Assembly (NCBI GenBank): GCA_965197865.1
Contig: CBDANZ010000005.1
Span: 310,001-374,000, forward strand
Length of the DNA: 64,000 bases
Direction: 5' to 3'
Source: CBDANZ01 sp965197865
Lineage (GTDB): Bacteria; Acidobacteriota; Vicinamibacteria; Vicinamibacterales; CAVVIG01
The translations under genes and the position numbers were made by a program. Below, piece by piece: positions 42,679 to 51,448 of this stretch. Within the stretch, counting starts at the first letter, position 1; each line of letters starts with the position of its first letter. The notes under the pieces are model-generated. The model was not told where the DNA came from. It saw only the letters and a list, made by a program, of their open reading frames with translations, and did no database searches.

Positions 42679-44159
42679 CAGTCTGTGTTTAAACCCTGCG
42701 ATTCACGCGGCGACGGGTAGCAGCTCAAAACAATGACGCGGCGACGACCCCGGCGATCGATCAACGAATCTTGGTTCATGGTTCCCCCAGAGAGCGCCGA
42801 GGCGCGCCCATACGGCGATGAAGACAGCCAAGACGCCTGCGGCGCGGCCCTGCAAGCGCCGTGGCGTGCCGATGCCGAGGCACTGGCGCATCGCGAGCCC
42901 CAAGTTGAAGCCGCCGCCATGAATCAGTAGACGCTTCAAGATGTTGTCGTGTCCCCGCAAGTGCGTGCGTCGCATCCCGCCGGTCTCATAGAGGTGGGCA
43001 AACGATCGCTCGGCGAGTTCCGCCCGTCGCCGCCGCAAGCGTCGCCCGCGGGCGCCCCGGAGACGGCGGCGATTCCCATGGACGGGCGCGTACGCATCCG
43101 GCGCGTCGGACCAATCGCGCCGGCCACGGTCGGGTTCCGAAATGTACGACCGCAGGCCCACCGCAGCCAGGTCTACCATCGTCTCGTTGCTGTGATAGCC
43201 CTTGTCCGCGACGATGTCCTCCAACCTCCCGCGCGCGTCGGTCGTCGCGTGCGCGGCTTCCACCTGTTCGGCCGCCGTGATCGCCGCCGTGACAAGCGTC
43301 CTCGTGTCGCCCTGATCGGCGCCCTGCACCGTCACCGCGACCAACGCGCCGCTCTCCAGATCGATCGCATGCTCGGCTTTGTGCGCCAAGTGCGTCTGGC
43401 CGTCTTTCATTTTCGCGACCTTCGCGTCAGGATCGCTGGGGCTGGTCCACTCGCTGTTCGAGGTTTTCTTCTTCCGCGTGCGATCAAACCGCGCCAAGAC
43501 TTCGCGCGTCGGCGTCTTGATCCCCGAGGCGGCGGCGAGGCGGGTCAGATACGCCTGGTAGGCTTCCCCCGTGTCCCGGCGCACGATACTCCGCATGGCG
43601 GCGTTGGCCTCCAACGTCGTCGCGTCGATCGCGATCGTCCGGCCCTTCAACAGGCCGGCGGCCGCCAGGCGCTGCTGGACCCACGTGAACACCGCCCGGT
43701 GCGTCTCCACATCGATCACGCGGCGGGTGCGCGAAATCGTCGAGTGATCCGGGGCCGCCTCCTCCAGCCCGAGTCGCAGGAAGCTCCGCACCGCCAGCGA
43801 GTCCGCCGCACGCCATGCGATGCCGCGCTCCGAATCGATGCCTTCGAAGTACCCAACCAGCAACAAGCGGAAGTAGCGACCGGGCGCCAGACTCGGGCGG
43901 CCCAACACCGGCGCGTAGAAGGATCGACAGGCGTCTTCCACGAAGGTGTCGAAGCCGTCGGCATCCAGCAACGCATTCAAGCGCGTGTAGAACGGATGCC
44001 CAGGCGAGACCGGCAGATCCGACGCGGCAATCCACAACGGAGGTTGTTCGGGGTCGCGGGTGCCCATGGCCATGCGCCACAGTGTAAGGAGCGGGATCGA
44101 TCCTGTCGATCCCCTCGCCAATAACAAGGGGCTGCTCGATCGACTTTCACCACGGGCTG
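42679..44159. mobile_element. IS1182-like insertion sequence, copy B (1481 bp)
   Basis: Essentially identical to copy A at 5038, in the same orientation. Here both flanks read CTAA (42675-42678 and 44160-44163), a clean 4-bp target duplication of the C-T-A-R type. The insertion is intergenic between the VWFA gene and the FTR1 permease gene. Confidence 0.95.
42703..44073 (-). CDS. IS1182-like DDE transposase (copy B)
   Basis: Same 456-residue protein as in copy A: the single base difference (GAC here, GAT in copy A, at a DPDAKVAK Asp) is silent. Start ATG 44073 by the same reasoning. Catalytic motifs IAIDATTLEAN, VADKGYHSNE and ERSFAHLYETGGMRR are intact, so it is a potential source of transposase for the CTAG-flanked MITE at 34.87 kb. 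Confidence 0.94.
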   Translation of the reverse strand: MAMGTRDPEQPPLWIAASDLPVSPGHPFYTRLNALLDADGFDTFVEDACRSFYAPVLGRPSLAPGRYFRLLLVGYFEGIDSERGIAWRAADSLAVRSFLRLGLEEAAPDHSTISRTRRVIDVETHRAVFTWVQQRLAAAGLLKGRTIAIDATTLEANAAMRSIVRRDTGEAYQAYLTRLAAASGIKTPTREVLARFDRTRKKKTSNSEWTSPSDPDAKVAKMKDGQTHLAHKAEHAIDLESGALVAVTVQGADQGDTRTLVTAAITAAEQVEAAHATTDARGRLEDIVADKGYHSNETMVDLAAVGLRSYISEPDRGRRDWSDAPDAYAPVHGNRRRLRGARGRRLRRRRAELAERSFAHLYETGGMRRTHLRGHDNILKRLLIHGGGFNLGLAMRQCLGIGTPRRLQGRAAGVLAVFIAVWARLGALWGNHEPRFVDRSPGSSPRHCFELLPVAA

Positions 44160-44351
44160 CTAAGTCGGCCATTGAGTCCAGTTCGCCGCTGACCCAATGA
44201 CGAGATGACCAAATGGCCAAATTCACGCTTCGTTATCGCGGATTTGACCGGTCGGATATCAGGATGTAGACTCACCCTGGATCCTGAGACTCAGTCTCGT
44301 TTTTCGGCCCGGCCCATTTTGCGGTGAACTAGCCCCGGTCCTGACTCTGCC

Positions 44352-45155
44352 ATGCTCCAGGCGTTTGTCATCACACTCCGTGAGGGCCTCGAAGCGTTCC
44401 TCATCGTGGGTATCAGCCTGGCTTACCTCCGGAAGAGCGGGCGCCGCGAGCTCGTTCCGGCCGTACACTGGGGCATCGCGGTGTCGGTGTGCATCAGCAT
44501 CGGTGCCGCATTCTTGTTTCAGCGCGCGGCCAATCAGGCGCTCTGGGAGGGCATTCTGGCCATCGCGGCGGCCATCTCGGTTGCGTCGCTGACCGTGTAC
44601 ATGTGGCGGGCGGCACGCCACATCAGGCGCGACATCCAGGGGCACCTGCACTCGTCCACGCTGCGGCAGGGGACGGCGGCCTTCCTCGGCGTGTTCGGTT
44701 TCACACTGCTGATGATCACGCGCGAGGGGATGGAGACGGCATTGCTGATGGGCACCCTGCTTTTCCAGGTTCGATCGATTGACGTCATCATTGGAGCGCT
44801 CATCGGTACGCTGTGCGCAGCCTTCGTCGCGTCGCTGTGGTCGCGGTACAGCCATCGAGTGAACCTTACGCTCTTCTTTCAGGTGACCGCCATCTTCCTC
44901 CTGGTCTTCGTCGTCCAGTTGGTTATCTATGGCTTCCACGAGCTGAGCGAAGCGTTTATACGGGTGCCGTTGGCCGAATGGGTGCACTGGAAGACCGAAC
45001 CGTACGGACCCGACGGCCGGTACGGCCAGCTTCTGACATACTTGCTTGTGGCGCTGCCGCTGGGCTGGCTGGTCGTCAGCGCGCTGGTTCAAAAGCGTGA
45101 GCCGAGGCGCGACGTTCGGCCGCCCTCGGGCCTGGAAAGCGCTGCTCGCAACTAG
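44352..45155 (+). CDS. FTR1-family high-affinity iron permease
   Basis: 267 residues with seven helices. Both iron-binding signatures are present: ITLREGLEAFLIVG in helix 1 and MITREGMETALLMGTL in helix 4 (R-E-G-x-E). Acidic/Glu residues near VIYGFHELSEAF complete the family pattern. It imports ferric iron after oxidation of ferrous iron. No EfeO/EfeB partner is adjacent, which is common for stand-alone FTR1. The start ATG lies after GGTCCTGACTCTGCC without a strong ribosome site. Confidence 0.92.
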   Translation: MLQAFVITLREGLEAFLIVGISLAYLRKSGRRELVPAVHWGIAVSVCISIGAAFLFQRAANQALWEGILAIAAAISVASLTVYMWRAARHIRRDIQGHLHSSTLRQGTAAFLGVFGFTLLMITREGMETALLMGTLLFQVRSIDVIIGALIGTLCAAFVASLWSRYSHRVNLTLFFQVTAIFLLVFVVQLVIYGFHELSEAFIRVPLAEWVHWKTEPYGPDGRYGQLLTYLLVALPLGWLVVSALVQKREPRRDVRPPSGLESAARN

Positions 45156-45421
45156 TTTCCTTCGGGGCCAATCGCCAGTCGTCTTTCGCTAATAGTTCGC
45201 CTCAACCGCGAGCTCGCCGAAGTCCGGATTCGACCCAGCGTTTGGGCGCCTGATAGAACTCCCAACTCGATAACGACTTAGGGCCGTGGGCGTTTTCTGA
45301 GGTTTGCGACAATTGTGTCAGATCCCGCAAGAAAACCGTTGAGATGCCGGACGGCGGCTCAGTAGAATCGGGAGTCTTTGGCCCTTTCCGGAACAGGCCA
45401 GCCGCGTGCGGGACCGAACCT

Positions 45422-46561
45422 ATGATCAACGTTGCCGCGATTCGGATGCAGCAGTTCGGCGTGCAGTTTTACCAGGCGTCGCTGACGGCCAGCGACATCG
45501 ACAAACTGGTGCGCTTCGAAGTCCTCAGCTACGGCGACATCGCACAGCCGGCGGTTCGTGGCGGCAGCCCACGACCGGGCGTGGCTCCGTCGAAGGTGAA
45601 CTGGGAGCTGCTCGAGCGGCGGATTGCATCGAGTGATAAAGCCTACCAGCGGCACATTATCCGCCGCAAGATCGACGAGCTTGTGCAGTACTACGAGCAG
45701 TGCCGCCAGGCCCACGACCTACCGTCGATTCCCGGCGCCGTGATCATCAGTTGCGATGAGAAGCTCACCTTTCAAGCCTCAGCGGACGATTCACGCGTCG
45801 GCATTCTCAAGGTTCCAGAGCGCGAGGGCATCCTGCGAGCCATCGACGGCCAGCACCGTCTGCTGGCGCTGCACGCGGACATCGACCACTTCCAGGGTGA
45901 AGAGTTCAGCGTGCCCGCGATCATCTTCGATCGACTTCCCGAGGATCACGTCGTTCAGATGTTCGTGACGATCAACGCCAAGCACACGCGCCTCAACCCG
46001 TCGCACCTGGTGAGTCTGTCGGGCCGCCAGTTGTACCGCGACGAAGCGCTGGCGACGGCGCACGACGTTGTGCGCGCGCTGAACGATCGCGAGGACTCGC
46101 CACTCTACGACGAAATCAAGCTGCTCGGCATCGGCCGCGGCCGCGTGGCGCAGGCGCCGCTCGCGCAGGAACTGAAGAAGCTGTTTGCGGCCGAAGTCTT
46201 TTCTACACGCCGGTCTACCGACATGCACGAGGAAGCCAGGAAGTTTTGCGTAAACTACTTCAAGCAGATCGCGCTCGTTTTCGGCGGGGCGTGGAACGGC
46301 CGGAAGTACAGCGTCAGATCTGCCGCTGCGCTCCGAGCCTTCATCCGCGTCGCCCCCGACGTCATCCGTCGGTTGGATCAGGAGCACGCGGACCGCACCG
46401 ACTTCCGGGCGATCGGCCGTGTCATCGCGCCGTGGGGCCGCCGCATCGGCGACCTTCGCTTCGAAACCGAGGGCGCGTGGAAGCGGGTCGGCGCGAGCGT
46501 CGATTCGCTTGCCAAAGAGCTGCGGCTCGCGCTCGAGTACCCCGAAGGGGCTGCCGTCTGA
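45422..46561 (+). CDS. DGQHR-domain protein (DndB-like)
   Basis: About 379 residues from ATG 45422, which places the family-like start INVAAIRMQQFGVQFYQASL at the N-terminus; an upstream in-frame ATG (45344) would add 26 unlikely residues. The signature AIDGQHRLLALHADI (DGQHR at about 142-146) is followed by VQMFVTINAKHTRLNPSHLV (F-x-x-I-N). DGQHR proteins include DndB, a regulator of phosphorothioate DNA modification, and many of unknown role. No dnd, BREX or restriction genes are adjacent, so a role in DNA modification cannot be claimed. It sits alone between an iron permease and sugar-nucleotide genes. Confidence 0.82.
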   Translation: MINVAAIRMQQFGVQFYQASLTASDIDKLVRFEVLSYGDIAQPAVRGGSPRPGVAPSKVNWELLERRIASSDKAYQRHIIRRKIDELVQYYEQCRQAHDLPSIPGAVIISCDEKLTFQASADDSRVGILKVPEREGILRAIDGQHRLLALHADIDHFQGEEFSVPAIIFDRLPEDHVVQMFVTINAKHTRLNPSHLVSLSGRQLYRDEALATAHDVVRALNDREDSPLYDEIKLLGIGRGRVAQAPLAQELKKLFAAEVFSTRRSTDMHEEARKFCVNYFKQIALVFGGAWNGRKYSVRSAAALRAFIRVAPDVIRRLDQEHADRTDFRAIGRVIAPWGRRIGDLRFETEGAWKRVGASVDSLAKELRLALEYPEGAAV

Positions 46562-46599
46562 AGAAAGTTAGAATGGACACTTCTCCCTTTTGACTTCAC

Positions 46600-47703
46600 A
46601 TGGGAACTCTCCTTATAACCGGCGGGGCCGGCTTCATCGGGTCGAACTTCGTCCACTACGCGCTTGATCGCACCACCCATCGCCTCGTCGTCGTCGACAA
46701 GCTTACCTACGCCGGCAGCCTCCTCAATCTCGAACGCCCGTTGAAGGATTCGCGCGTCGCCTTCATCAAGGCCGATATCGCCGACCGCGCCGCGATGGCT
46801 CACGTCTTCGCGGAGCATCGGCCGAGCGCCGTGTTGAACCTCGCCGCCGAAACGCACGTCGATCGCTCCATTGACACCCCCCGTCCATTCATCGACACGA
46901 ACATCGTCGGCACCTTCACATTGCTCGAGGTCGCGCGCGAATTCGTCGCGGAGCTGAGCGCGCGGGACGGCGAGGCGTTCCGTTTCCTGCATGTCTCGAC
47001 CGACGAGGTATACGGCGCACTTGGCGCGACCGGCATCTTCAGCGAGGAGACGCCGTATGCTCCGAATTCGCCCTACGCGGCCAGCAAGGCGGCGGCAGAC
47101 CATCTGGTTCGTGCCTACGCGCAGTCGTATGGTTTACCGGTCCTCATCACGAACTGTTCGAACAACTACGGACCGTACCAGTTTCCCGAGAAGCTGATCC
47201 CGTTGATAATTCTCAACGCCGTCGACGGAAGGCCGTTGCCGATCTATGGTGACGGTGGCCACGTGCGCGACTGGATGCACGTGGAGGACCACGGTCGGGG
47301 CCTGCTATTAGTCCTCGAGAAAGGGCGCGTGGGCGAAAAGTATAATGTGGGCGGCGGCAACGAGCGAACCAACCTGGAGATTGTCGATCGTCTCTGTGAC
47401 ATCCTCGACGAACTCTGTCCCGCGGCGTCCAGTCCGGCGCTCTCGGCCGCCCAGACAGCGGCGGCGGCCTCCGGGCGGTCCAGCTACCGCAACCTCAAGA
47501 CCTTCGTGCCGGATCGGCCGGGACACGACCGCCGCTACGCGATCGATGCGAGCAAGGTCCGTCGCGAGCTCGGATGGCGGCCGCAGCACTCCTTCGAGGA
47601 CGGCCTCCGCGCCACGGCGCAGTGGTATCTCGATCATCGCGACTGGTGCCGGCAGGTGCAGGCGGAACGCTACGACCGCGAACGCCTAGGACTAGGAGGA
47701 TGA
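46600..47703 (+). CDS. rfbB: dTDP-glucose 4,6-dehydratase
   Basis: Second step of dTDP-rhamnose synthesis. 367 residues of the extended SDR type: NAD-binding LLITGGAGFIGSNFV, LNLAAETHVDRSID, catalytic FLHVSTDEVYGALG with Thr-Asp-Glu, and the Tyr-x3-Lys pair in PNSPYAASKAAADHLV. CSNNYGPYQFPEKLIPLII and DWMHVEDHGRGLLLVLE are typical. A 20-residue Ala/Ser-rich insertion lies near 275-300. Its TGA overlaps the rfbA ATG. Confidence 0.96.
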   Translation: MGTLLITGGAGFIGSNFVHYALDRTTHRLVVVDKLTYAGSLLNLERPLKDSRVAFIKADIADRAAMAHVFAEHRPSAVLNLAAETHVDRSIDTPRPFIDTNIVGTFTLLEVAREFVAELSARDGEAFRFLHVSTDEVYGALGATGIFSEETPYAPNSPYAASKAAADHLVRAYAQSYGLPVLITNCSNNYGPYQFPEKLIPLIILNAVDGRPLPIYGDGGHVRDWMHVEDHGRGLLLVLEKGRVGEKYNVGGGNERTNLEIVDRLCDILDELCPAASSPALSAAQTAAAASGRSSYRNLKTFVPDRPGHDRRYAIDASKVRRELGWRPQHSFEDGLRATAQWYLDHRDWCRQVQAERYDRERLGLGG

Positions 47704-48578
47704 CACGTAAGGGCATCATTCTTGCCGGCGGGACCGGATCGCGGCTGCACCCTCTGACGCTCGCCGTCAGCAAGCAGCTTGTCCCGGTCTACAGCAAGCC
47801 GATGGTGTACTACCCCCTCTCCACGCTGATGCTCTCTGGCATCCGCGACGTGCTCGTCATCACGACCCCGCACGAGCAGGAGGGCTTCCGGCGGCTGCTC
47901 GGCGACGGCTCCGAGATCGGTCTGCGAATCGCGTACGTCCTGCAGCCACGTCCGGAAGGGATCGCCCAGGCGTTTCTCATCGGCCGAGAGTTTGTCGGAG
48001 GCGACCACGTCGCGCTGGTGCTCGGCGACAACATCTTCTACGGCGCACATCTCTCCGATTACCTGCGCGCGGCCGCGGCGCGCGAGCGCGGCGCCACGGT
48101 CTTCGTGTATCAGGTTCGCGATCCGAAGCGGTACGGCGTGATCGAGTTCGACGCAGAGGGGAGGGCCGTGAACCTGGAAGAGAAACCGGCCCGGCCCAAG
48201 TCGAGCTACGTGGTCACCGGCCTGTACTTCTACGACAATCAAGTGCTGGACATTGCGGCTCGGCTGAAGCCGTCGGCCCGCGGCGAGCTGGAGATTACCG
48301 ATGTGAACCGCGCCTATCTTAACCGCGGGGAGCTGCACGTCGAAAAGCTCCCGCGCGGCGTGGCGTGGCTCGATACCGGCACCCACGAAACGCTACTTCA
48401 TGCGGCCAACTACATTCAGGCCATAGAAGAGCGACAGGGCCTGATGGTCGCGTGCCTCGAGGAGATCGCGTACCGCATGGGCTACATCAGCGCGGCCGAT
48501 CTCGCCCACCTTGCGCAGACGATGGGAACGAGCGCCTACGGGCAGTACCTGTGCCGAGTGCTCGAGCCGGAGCCCTGA
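47700..48578 (+). CDS. rfbA: Glucose-1-phosphate thymidylyltransferase
   Basis: First step of dTDP-sugar synthesis: joins dTTP and glucose 1-phosphate. 292 residues from ATG 47700 (AGGAGG just before, inside the end of rfbB). Motifs: GIILAGGTGSRLHPLTLAVS, SKQLVPVYSKPMVYYPLSTL, LVLGDNIFYGAHLSDYL, VTGLYFYDNQVLDIA, EITDVNRAYLNRGEL and RGVAWLDTGTHETLLHAA. Complete. Coupled to rfbB upstream and rfbC 7 bases downstream. Confidence 0.96.
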   Translation: MTRKGIILAGGTGSRLHPLTLAVSKQLVPVYSKPMVYYPLSTLMLSGIRDVLVITTPHEQEGFRRLLGDGSEIGLRIAYVLQPRPEGIAQAFLIGREFVGGDHVALVLGDNIFYGAHLSDYLRAAAARERGATVFVYQVRDPKRYGVIEFDAEGRAVNLEEKPARPKSSYVVTGLYFYDNQVLDIAARLKPSARGELEITDVNRAYLNRGELHVEKLPRGVAWLDTGTHETLLHAANYIQAIEERQGLMVACLEEIAYRMGYISAADLAHLAQTMGTSAYGQYLCRVLEPEP

Positions 48579-48584
48579 CGCCGC

Positions 48585-49145
48585 GTGCGGGTCATTCCCA
48601 CCGATTTGCCCGGCGTGCTCCTGATTGAACCCGACGTCTACCGTGATGCACGCGGCTTCTTTCTCGAAACGTACCACGCGGAAAAGTATTGCGCGCACGG
48701 GATCGTCGGACCCTTCGTCCAGGACAACCGCTCACATTCGGTCCGCGGAACCCTTCGCGGCCTGCACCTGCAGGTCAGCCACCCGCAGGCCAAACTCGTT
48801 CACGTTGTCGAAGGCGAAATCTACGATGTGGCGGTCGACGTCCGACGCGGCTCGCCAACCTTCGGCCGCTTTGTCGGCGTGACGCTCTCGGCGCAGGGCT
48901 TCAGGCAATGCTACGTTCCCCCCGGGTTCGCGCACGGCTTCAGCGTGATGAGCGCGGTCGCCGAAGTCGAGTACAAGTGCACCGATCTGTACGACCCCGC
49001 CGGTGAAATCGGGATTGCCTGGGACGACCCAGCACTGGCCATCCCATGGCCGGTCAAACACCCCCTCCTGTCGGATCGCGACCTCCATCATCGCCAGCGG
49101 CTCGCGGACCTGACCGATCGGCTGCCGGTCTACAAGGAATCCTGA
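48585..49145 (+). CDS. rfbC: dTDP-4-dehydrorhamnose 3,5-epimerase
   Basis: Third step of the pathway. 186 residues from a GTG. Cupin fold with DARGFFLETYHAEKY, VQDNRSHSVRGTLRGLHLQ (catalytic His in the LRGLH block), QAKLVHVVEGEIYDVAVDVR, QCYVPPGFAHGFSVMS and EVEYKCTDLYDPAGEIGIAW. Complete. The reductase rfbD does not follow in this window, so rhamnose synthesis needs a gene elsewhere or another end product is made. Confidence 0.95.
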   Translation: MRVIPTDLPGVLLIEPDVYRDARGFFLETYHAEKYCAHGIVGPFVQDNRSHSVRGTLRGLHLQVSHPQAKLVHVVEGEIYDVAVDVRRGSPTFGRFVGVTLSAQGFRQCYVPPGFAHGFSVMSAVAEVEYKCTDLYDPAGEIGIAWDDPALAIPWPVKHPLLSDRDLHHRQRLADLTDRLPVYKES

Positions 49146-49478
49146 ACCGCTTGAACCCCGACCTGTCAACCTTGAACGCTGACAATAAATCTGTAAGCGA
49201 ATGTCACAAAGTCGTAGTCGCTGGCGCCGACCTCCGCAGAGAACCGGCCGAATTCTTGACCAATTCCATGGGCCTGCCGCTTGCAGGGGCGTCGGACAGG
49301 TCGCCGGTCTGATTACGGCAGGGCGCCGTGAATGCTGGGGAAGCCGGACCGGCGAAAGCGGGGGGCACACGTATCGTGGTGCCTTTTGTTTCGTACGGCG
49401 TCCCCGTGTCCGGGCCCACGAAGAAGCCACGAAACCATGGTATTTCGTGTTTTCGTGTTTTCGTGGCAAAGATAGGCC
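49146..49478. other. Intergenic stretch
   Basis: About 330 bases with no gene I can support. It ends in a CGTG-rich repeat (see 49418-49466) immediately before pxpA. Confidence 0.5.
49418..49466. repeat. CACGAA/TTCGTG intergenic repeat
   Basis: CACGAAGAAGCCACGAAACC is followed by TTTCGTG three times in a row (49443-49466), giving a small hairpin. Similar words (CACCAAGGACACGAAGGGCA) occur just downstream of argC's stop side at 55389-55425. It resembles the TTCGTG-type intergenic repeats seen in several soil phyla. Confidence 0.5.
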
Positions 49479-50279
49479 GTGCGTGTCGACCTCAACGCCG
49501 ACGTGGGTGAATCGTTTGGCGCCTACCTGATCGCCAACGATGCGGGGCTGTTGAAAGCGGTCACCTCGGCCAGCGTTGCCGCAGGATTTCACGCGGGCGA
49601 TCCGTCGGTTCTCCGCGAAACCATCCGCCTCGCAAGAATCCACGGAGTGGCCGTCGGCGCCCACCCGGGATTTCCCGATCTGGTCGGCTTCGGCCGCCGC
49701 GAGCTGCGCGTCACCCCCCGCGAAGCCGAGGATTTCGTCTTGTATCAGGTGGCAGCGGTGGCGGGTGTTGCGGCCGCTGAAGGTGTACGTCTCCAGCACG
49801 TCAAGCCGCACGGCGCGCTGTACAACATGGCCGCGCGGGATCTCGAGCTGGCATTCGCTATTGCGCGCGCGGTCGCTGCCGTGGACCACTCACTTCTCGT
49901 CTTCGGCCCCCCTGGGTCCAGGCTGCTCGAGGCGGGGCGCGCCGCGGGCCTTCGCGTGGTGGCGGAAGGCTTTGCGGATCGTGCCTACGAGGCGGACGGG
50001 ACGCTCGCCTCGCGCCGCAAGGCCGGTTCCGTCATTGACGATGCGACAGTGGTGGGGCCGCGGGCAATCGCCATGGTCAAGGAAAAGACTGTCGTCGCTC
50101 TCGACGGTTCGGTGCTGCGGATTGCCGTTGACACGATTTGCGTGCATGGCGACACGCCCGGCGCGAGCAACCTCGCGAAAGAGCTTCGCGCCGGTCTGGA
50201 GGCGGCCGGCATCCGGGTAGCAGCGATCGGCCAAATTAAGGTGGACAGTAGCGCAGGTCTCAGACCTGACAGCCGTTGA
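49479..50279 (+). CDS. pxpA: 5-oxoprolinase subunit A (LamB/YcsF family)
   Basis: Part of the PxpABC enzyme that opens 5-oxoproline to glutamate with ATP. 266 residues from a GTG: VDLNADVGESFGAYLIAND, SASVAAGFHAGDPSVLRETI, VAVGAHPGFPDLVGFGRREL, LQHVKPHGALYNMAARD and TICVHGDTPGASNLAKELR. All family blocks are present. pxpB and pxpC are not in the window, so it stands alone, possibly supplying glutamate near the arginine genes (inference from position only). Confidence 0.92.
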   Translation: MRVDLNADVGESFGAYLIANDAGLLKAVTSASVAAGFHAGDPSVLRETIRLARIHGVAVGAHPGFPDLVGFGRRELRVTPREAEDFVLYQVAAVAGVAAAEGVRLQHVKPHGALYNMAARDLELAFAIARAVAAVDHSLLVFGPPGSRLLEAGRAAGLRVVAEGFADRAYEADGTLASRRKAGSVIDDATVVGPRAIAMVKEKTVVALDGSVLRIAVDTICVHGDTPGASNLAKELRAGLEAAGIRVAAIGQIKVDSSAGLRPDSR

Positions 50280-50430
50280 TTGTGATCAGATCTTTCTTGC
50301 GGTCGACGATAAACAGATATCCGTCGGCGCCGAAGTAGCCGAGGTCGCGTGGGCCGTCTCCGACACGTAATCGAGCAACGTGCGGTCCGGGTACGGCACG
50401 GGCGTCGCTGGAACGCCCGCATCGTAGTGG
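50260..50430 (-). pseudogene. Acyl-CoA ligase (AMP-binding) remnant with large internal deletion
   Basis: The upstream part reads HYDAGVPATPVPYPDRTLLD and YVSETA, the N-terminus of long-chain acyl-CoA ligases. After a frame change it jumps to DLGYFGADGYLFIVDRKKDL and ITINGCQV, the C-terminal hinge (G-Y-x-x-x-D-G-Y-L-x-I-V-D-R-K-K-D). Some 400 residues between them are missing. The stop overlaps the end of pxpA on the other strand. Confidence 0.8.
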
Positions 50431-50466
50431 GCGAGTCACGGCGCTAAGTGGGCCATCTCTTGAACC

Positions 50467-51429
50467 CTACCCGGACGGATCACCTGGCGCGAGCAGCATG
50501 ATCAGCAGGGCCTTCTGGCAGTGGAGCCGATTCTCGGCCTGATCGAAGACCACGGACGCTGGAGACTCGAACACTTCTGCGGTGACCTCCTGACCGCGGT
50601 GCGCCGGCAAACAGTGCATGAAGAGCGCGCCAGGTTTGGCCAGCGACATCAATGCGTCGTTCACCTGATACTTTCCGAACACCTTTCGGCGGAGCTCCAC
50701 CTCCGCCTCGCGTCCCATCGACGTCCAGGTGTCCGTATAAATTACATCGGCACCAGTCACGGCGTCGGCGGGATCGGTAAACAGGCACAGGCGCGCCCCG
50801 GATCGGGTGACGCTTGTCGCCTGTTGCACTGTCGCATCAGGAAGTTGATAGCCTTCGGGGCTCGCGACGTGGAAATGTGCGCCAAGCAGGGCTGCCGCGT
50901 GCGCGAGGGAGACAGCCACGTTGTTGCCGTCGCCGACGTACGCGATGGTCCGGCCCCGCAGCGACCCCCAGCGCTCGCGGAGCGTCAGACAGTCAGAGAT
51001 GGCCTGGCACGGATGCTCCTGGTCGGTCAGCGCGTTGACGACATGCAGCTGTTTGGCTGCGGCCGCGAACTCCTCGAGCAGCCGATGCGAGAACGTGCGG
51101 ACGACGACCGTGTCCACCCATCGTGCCAGGTTGCGCGCGACGTCGGCCACCGGTTCCCGGCCTCCGAGCGCCGCATCGGGCAGGAGCGCCACCACATGAC
51201 CGCCGAGCTCGCGCACGGCGATCTCGAAAGTCGAACGCGTCCGAAGCGACGCCTTCTCGAAGAGCATGGCCACGTGACGGCCGCCCAGGAAGTCGGCGGT
51301 GGGCGCCTGTCGGCCAAGCGATCGGTCGGCCTTTACCTGCGCGGATAAATCGAAGCAGCGCTCGAGGTCGGCCGGCTCAAAGTCGAGAACAGACAGGAAG
51401 TCCTTGCGCGTGCGAGTCAGTGGAGTCAC
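50467..51429 (-). CDS. argF: Ornithine carbamoyltransferase
   Basis: Makes citrulline from ornithine and carbamoyl phosphate. 320 residues: carbamoyl phosphate site LFEKASLRTRSTFE (S-x-R-T-R), WVDTVVVRTFSHRLLEEFA, DQEHPCQAISDCLTL (H-P-x-Q), GDGNNVAVSLAHAAALLG, DTWTSMGREAEVELRRKVF and FMHCLPAHRGQEVTAEVF with the catalytic Cys in H-C-L-P. Last gene of the minus-strand arg cluster; starts 20 bases after argJ. Confidence 0.94.
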   Translation of the reverse strand: MTPLTRTRKDFLSVLDFEPADLERCFDLSAQVKADRSLGRQAPTADFLGGRHVAMLFEKASLRTRSTFEIAVRELGGHVVALLPDAALGGREPVADVARNLARWVDTVVVRTFSHRLLEEFAAAAKQLHVVNALTDQEHPCQAISDCLTLRERWGSLRGRTIAYVGDGNNVAVSLAHAAALLGAHFHVASPEGYQLPDATVQQATSVTRSGARLCLFTDPADAVTGADVIYTDTWTSMGREAEVELRRKVFGKYQVNDALMSLAKPGALFMHCLPAHRGQEVTAEVFESPASVVFDQAENRLHCQKALLIMLLAPGDPSG

Positions 51430-51448
51430 ATGGTTTCGACCGCGGTAA

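Noticed and set aside
5038..44159. A composite transposon bounded by the two IS1182 copies
   Set aside because: The 37.6-kb interval includes housekeeping genes (infC, cox operon), and the outer flanks do not share a target duplication.
45422..46561. Phosphorothioate modification (dnd) locus
   Set aside because: Only a DGQHR protein is present, without dndA, C, D or E in the window.
46600..49145. A complete rhamnose operon
   Set aside because: rfbB, rfbA and rfbC are present but rfbD is not, so the end product cannot be stated.
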